Origin: Bacteroidales bacterium UBA3808 | Lineage (GTDB): Bacteria > Bacteroidota > Bacteroidia > Bacteroidales > Paludibacteraceae | DNA: 8,673 nucleotides | NCBI GenBank assembly: GCA_002369075.1 | Contig: DFEG01000008.1 | Location: 1-8,673, forward strand | Direction: 5' to 3' | Part shown: positions 6,335 to 8,673 of the stretch, in pieces | Layout of the letters: each line of letters starts with the position of its first letter | How positions within the stretch are numbered: the first letter of the stretch is position 1 | Program-made: the position numbers and the translations under genes | Notes under the pieces: model-generated | Databases searched by the model: none | Told to the model about the DNA's origin: nothing | The model's input: the letters and a program-made list of their open reading frames with translations, nothing else

Positions 6335-8673
6335 ATGACCCGTACGGGTACGAAGAAGAAAGCTGCAACCGCGGTCCTGTTGTGCCTGTTCTCAACCGGC
6401 TTATGGGCGCAAAGTAACCTGAAAGAGCGCGTGGCTGAAGAAAAGCACTCCATACAACAGAAGGCAGAATATATGCATTCCAAGTTACCAAAGCAACTCA
6501 CTATGAGTATGGCTCAGTACACCGACACCATCAAATGGCTGATGGACAACAAGGAGTGGGAAAAAGCCAAGAAATTCATAGATGCGGCCGATCCCGAATG
6601 GGGTTACACCGCCGAGATGCGTTACCTGAACGGTCGGTACTACCACCATGCAGGCCGTCCGGACGAAGCTCGAATGCACCTGCTCTACGCCCTCAAAGAA
6701 GATGACTCCCGGACGGAGGCACTGGACTTATTGGTAAAAATAGAACAGGAGGAGGGTAACTACGCCACAGCCATCGTGCATGTGAACGATCTGCTGGCAT
6801 TCAGTCCGTACAACATCCACCTGTGGAGGAAGAAGATCGAACTCTACCGTCTAAGCGGCAACGACTATGAAGCAGACCGCCTGCTGGCGCGTCTGGCGGA
6901 GATATACCCCGAGGACGAACAGGTGCGCAGGGATGTAGCCTACCGGCAAGAGTTGAAAGCCAACGCGGCGCGCAAACAGGGCAACGAAGAGGAAGTACAA
7001 AAGCAAATGCAGTCGCTGATAGCAAACAATCCATCCAAACAGCCGGGTTATTACCTGGATCTCGCAGCCTCTCTGCTCCGCGAGGGCAAACGCCGCGAAG
7101 CGGAAGAAGTGTGTGCACGCGGCGTGCAGAACACTCGCGGTAACAGAGCCCTCATCCGAAAGCGCGTTGCTGTCTTGAGCGAGGAAGCGCGTTACCAAGA
7201 GGCGGAAGGCTACTTACGCGAGTGCATACGGATCTACAAAGCCCATGATCTGGAGCCGCTGTTAGAGGAACTTCAGCGCGAGGCGGCGGAAGCAGCGGAT
7301 GCCAATGATGTGTACTCGCGGTACCGTCATTTATATGGTTCGCAGCAAGACTCTGCTTCTCTGGATTGGCTGATCCGGAGTTCGATGCAAAGGGGTTATT
7401 GGGACGATGCGCAGTACTATATCGGCGAGGCACGCAAGCGTGAGGGCGACACGCCGGAGTTGCTGGCCAAGGCGCAACTGACGGAACAACGACTGGGCAA
7501 CGAGCGGGCAGCCAACCGGTTATTGGAACAGCGGTTTGTGGTCTCCCCAAACGATGCCGACGTGCGCGAGGAGATCGCGGAGAAACGGCTGCGCGAAGGA
7601 ACAGACCTCATGGCGGAGGAGCAATGGAGAAAAGCCCTGCCGCTCTTGGAGCAGGCAGATACACTGACTACCGACACGACGCTTCGGGAGACGATACGGC
7701 GCAGAATAACCGCCTGCCGCGCCAATATACCGGACACAACTGCTGTTACCGATTCACTCGCTATGATGGATTATATGGAGCGGTCGGTCTATTACGAGAA
7801 ACGGAAGGAATACGACAGCGCGTATGTGAACCTGATGCGGTATGTCCCTGCACCCAACGAAGCGGTGTATGTCCGCCGGCATGGTTATATGCTGCATAGC
7901 AGGACGATGAAAAACAGCCTGCTATTTGAATACCAGTATTCGCGTAGGAGCAGCGTGGACCAATGGAGTCATAATGCCTATGCCACGTACAGCCACGCGT
8001 GGAAAAAGGATGTGATGGAAGTTTCTCTTGCTTATGCCGGACGCGAAAGCGGTCAATGGACGGAGTCAGACATAAACGGCAATGACTCAACGGTCTATTC
8101 AGAGGGCGGAAGCGGCGTACAGATAGGGGCAGGTTATAGCCACACTTTCCAATGGGGCGAGATAGCAGTGCAAGGATCATGGGCTTCGAAATTCCTGCCC
8201 AAAGGCGCCGCCAAGCTATCGGTGACGGAGAACCTGCCGATGGACTGGACGCTGACGGAACGGCTCTCCTGGCGATACATCGCGGACACGAATCCGTATC
8301 ATCTATGGGGGCTGGGACTGACGGCAGGATGGACCATAGGACAGTTCTATCTCTCGCCGACGCTGGACGCATATCTATTGAAGAAAAACGTCTATTTCAA
8401 TGGCGGATTCAAATGCCAGTTCTTCCCCTTGGACGGCGACCGGAGCCATGTGTTTGCCGCCGTCGGAGCCGGAAATGCGCCGGAGGTGTCGCTGCTGGAC
8501 GGGTCGATGCCGGTTCGGTTTGCACACATCAACACCAACGTGAGCGCCGGAGGGTACTACACGATCAACGGACATTTGGGTCTGGCGGGTAGCCTGTCCT
8601 GGTACGTCATCGGAAGCAACAACCGAACCGTGCGCAATTATATTTATTTGAATATATCCATGGATATCAAGTT
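4952..8673 (+). CDS. Fusion: family 2 processive glycosyltransferase - TPR - YaiO-like outer-membrane beta-barrel (3' end at window edge)
   Basis: The open frame gives 1240 residues with no stop. Residues 1-461 are a GT2 polysaccharide synthase: a membrane helix at about 7-32, PAYNE (64-68), NDGS (93-96), KADA (151-154), the metal-binding DVD (171-173), SGGYG (253-257), the catalytic ED (277-278) and QRNRW (320-324, the QxxRW motif of processive enzymes). Hydrophobic segments follow near 346-376, 384-410 and 423-447, and the GT ends in the usual W-G-x-M-T-R. Residues 462-487 resemble a signal peptide. About 520-985 hold some nine or ten TPR-like helix pairs (for example ALDLLVKIEQEEGNYATAI). 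From 988 there are alternating aromatic/hydrophobic strands typical of YaiO-type barrels, ending in NISMDIK with a last incomplete codon tt. Presumed role: inner-membrane polymerisation and outer-membrane export of an exopolysaccharide, like PgaC plus PgaA in one chain. The start overlaps the HEAT gene's stop. Confidence 0.85.
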   Translation, partial: MWDAFLYFYGTIIFFYSLGLIISYVVLLVLAYIHSSQYLKWTDDHISYSVEDSPYAPGVSIVAPAYNESKTIVDNVNSLLQLDYPNFEVVIVNDGSKDNTLDLLISNFDLEEIPFEYVERIHCKPFRRLFRSFNPRYRRLTVVDKVNGGTKADAVNAGLNVIRTPYFINTDVDCILSRDAIKQCIFPILQDNTIIAVSGTMSMSNGSISENGQLIDIRPSSQPIPLFQDLEYKRSFLIGKMGWSQINAMNNVSGGYGLFSTEIVLSAGGYASDSFAEDMDIITRMMGYCLEQKRPYRVVQIPHTCCWTEGPSTVKVLKRQRNRWGRGLIQHMWKHRYMLFNPKYKTLGMLTLPYTLIFEFLAPIIEGLGLIVMAFLIFTNGINWSAFWILMAAIYGFSLVLSSFVIFYDYMCGGSYNKSTGYFKLLLAALFEPVVYHPMIVLFSLQGYWKYLTNQRAVWGEMTRTGTKKKAATAVLLCLFSTGLWAQSNLKERVAEEKHSIQQKAEYMHSKLPKQLTMSMAQYTDTIKWLMDNKEWEKAKKFIDAADPEWGYTAEMRYLNGRYYHHAGRPDEARMHLLYALKEDDSRTEALDLLVKIEQEEGNYATAIVHVNDLLAFSPYNIHLWRKKIELYRLSGNDYEADRLLARLAEIYPEDEQVRRDVAYRQELKANAARKQGNEEEVQKQMQSLIANNPSKQPGYYLDLAASLLREGKRREAEEVCARGVQNTRGNRALIRKRVAVLSEEARYQEAEGYLRECIRIYKAHDLEPLLEELQREAAEAADANDVYSRYRHLYGSQQDSASLDWLIRSSMQRGYWDDAQYYIGEARKREGDTPELLAKAQLTEQRLGNERAANRLLEQRFVVSPNDADVREEIAEKRLREGTDLMAEEQWRKALPLLEQADTLTTDTTLRETIRRRITACRANIPDTTAVTDSLAMMDYMERSVYYEKRKEYDSAYVNLMRYVPAPNEAVYVRRHGYMLHSRTMKNSLLFEYQYSRRSSVDQWSHNAYATYSHAWKKDVMEVSLAYAGRESGQWTESDINGNDSTVYSEGGSGVQIGAGYSHTFQWGEIAVQGSWASKFLPKGAAKLSVTENLPMDWTLTERLSWRYIADTNPYHLWGLGLTAGWTIGQFYLSPTLDAYLLKKNVYFNGGFKCQFFPLDGDRSHVFAAVGAGNAPEVSLLDGSMPVRFAHINTNVSAGGYYTINGHLGLAGSLSWYVIGSNNRTVRNYIYLNISMDIK
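6335..6412 (+). other. Signal-peptide-like segment at the fusion junction, with in-frame ATG
   Basis: From Met462 (ATG at 6335) the sequence has a basic n-region (TRTGTKKK), a hydrophobic core (AATAVLLCLFSTG) and a signal peptidase I-like site LWA-Q (cleavage after Ala486, codon at 6407). It would serve as the N-terminus of an exported TPR-barrel protein. There is no stop codon before it, and the ATG lies inside the conserved C-terminal end of the GT domain (WGEMTR). It can therefore be a processed internal signal, a last membrane helix, or an internal translation start. Confidence 0.6.
6500..7912 (+). other. TPR-like superhelix of the fusion (about residues 517-987)
   Basis: Helix pairs with TPR spacing and small-residue positions are visible, for example near 556-588 (YLNGRYYHHAGRPDEARMHL), 588-621, 622-656 (ELYRLSGNDYEADRLLARL), 700-731 (LAASLLREGKRREAEEV), 732-766 and 806-907. 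Degenerate stretches lie between them. The part is rich in Arg and Glu. Its place after an export signal and before an outer-membrane barrel puts it in the periplasm. In PgaA and BcsC, TPR domains at this place guide the polymer or bind partner proteins. Confidence 0.7.
7913..8673 (+). other. YaiO-like outer-membrane beta-barrel domain of the fusion
   Basis: From residue 988 (NSLLFEYQYSRRSS) the sequence becomes alternating polar/hydrophobic strands rich in Tyr, Trp and Gly with short turns (for example YATYSHAWKKDVMEVSLAYA and SGVQIGAGYSHTF), typical of a small outer-membrane barrel. The last visible residues, NYIYLNISMDIK plus an incomplete codon tt, look like the C-terminal strand recognised by the BAM complex, which commonly ends in Phe. 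The stop codon is probably immediately beyond the window. Confidence 0.7.

Noticed and set aside
6300..6420. Frameshift or hidden stop separating the glycosyltransferase from the TPR-barrel part
   Set aside because: Translation through the junction stays in one frame with no stop, and both flanking parts are intact; only a base error that changed a stop could hide a boundary, and nothing in the sequence shows this.
7761..8372. Minus-strand open frame of 203 residues in the barrel region
   Set aside because: It is antisense to the TPR/barrel part of the fusion, is rich in Arg, Ser, Pro and Cys as expected for a shadow frame, and has no start signals.
8152..8592. Plus-strand open frame of 146 residues in another frame within the barrel region
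   Set aside because: It overlaps the barrel-coding frame, which has clear alternating strand pattern; the alternative product is Arg-rich without any domain.

Overview
The window looks like chromosomal DNA from a member of the Bacteroidota, most likely order Bacteroidales. The evidence is two promoters of the Bacteroidota type (TTTG, 20 nt, TAnnTTTG) in the only divergent intergenic region, A/T-rich start regions without Shine-Dalgarno sequences, a GH32-type glycosidase beside a secreted beta-sandwich protein, and a membrane-anchored AraC-type regulator. Base composition is near even. I saw no rRNA, tRNA, CRISPR array, transposase or integrase.

Left block (2-2322, plus strand): the 3' part of a GH32-family glycosidase, cut by the window start, followed after 20 bp by a small secreted protein made of two related beta-rich modules and a short C-terminal tail. 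The pair reads as a small glycan-processing unit. It ends in a GC-rich convergent intergenic region (2323-2522) that carries a strong bidirectional terminator and several other palindromes.

Middle (2523-3773): a minus-strand gene for a regulator with about seven membrane helices and a C-terminal AraC-type DNA-binding domain. It is divergent from the right-hand operon. The intergenic region holds two mirrored promoters with identical spacing, plus a perfect 12-bp palindrome lying inside the regulator's own promoter.

Right block (3774-8673, plus strand): a one-helix membrane protein with a HEAT-like cytoplasmic domain overlaps by one base (TAATG) a very long open frame that runs from 4952 to the end of the window without a stop. 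I translated this frame codon by codon. It joins (i) a complete processive family 2 glycosyltransferase of the PgaC/BcsA type, (ii) a signal-peptide-like segment, (iii) about 470 residues of TPR-like helical repeats and (iv) a YaiO-like outer-membrane beta-barrel. It therefore combines in one reading frame the inner-membrane polymerase and the TPR-plus-barrel exporter that are separate proteins in systems such as PNAG (PgaC and PgaA). This is the most interesting item in the window. I infer that the operon makes and exports an extracellular polysaccharide, with the HEAT protein as accessory subunit and the divergent regulator as its likely controller; the polymer's identity cannot be read from the sequence.
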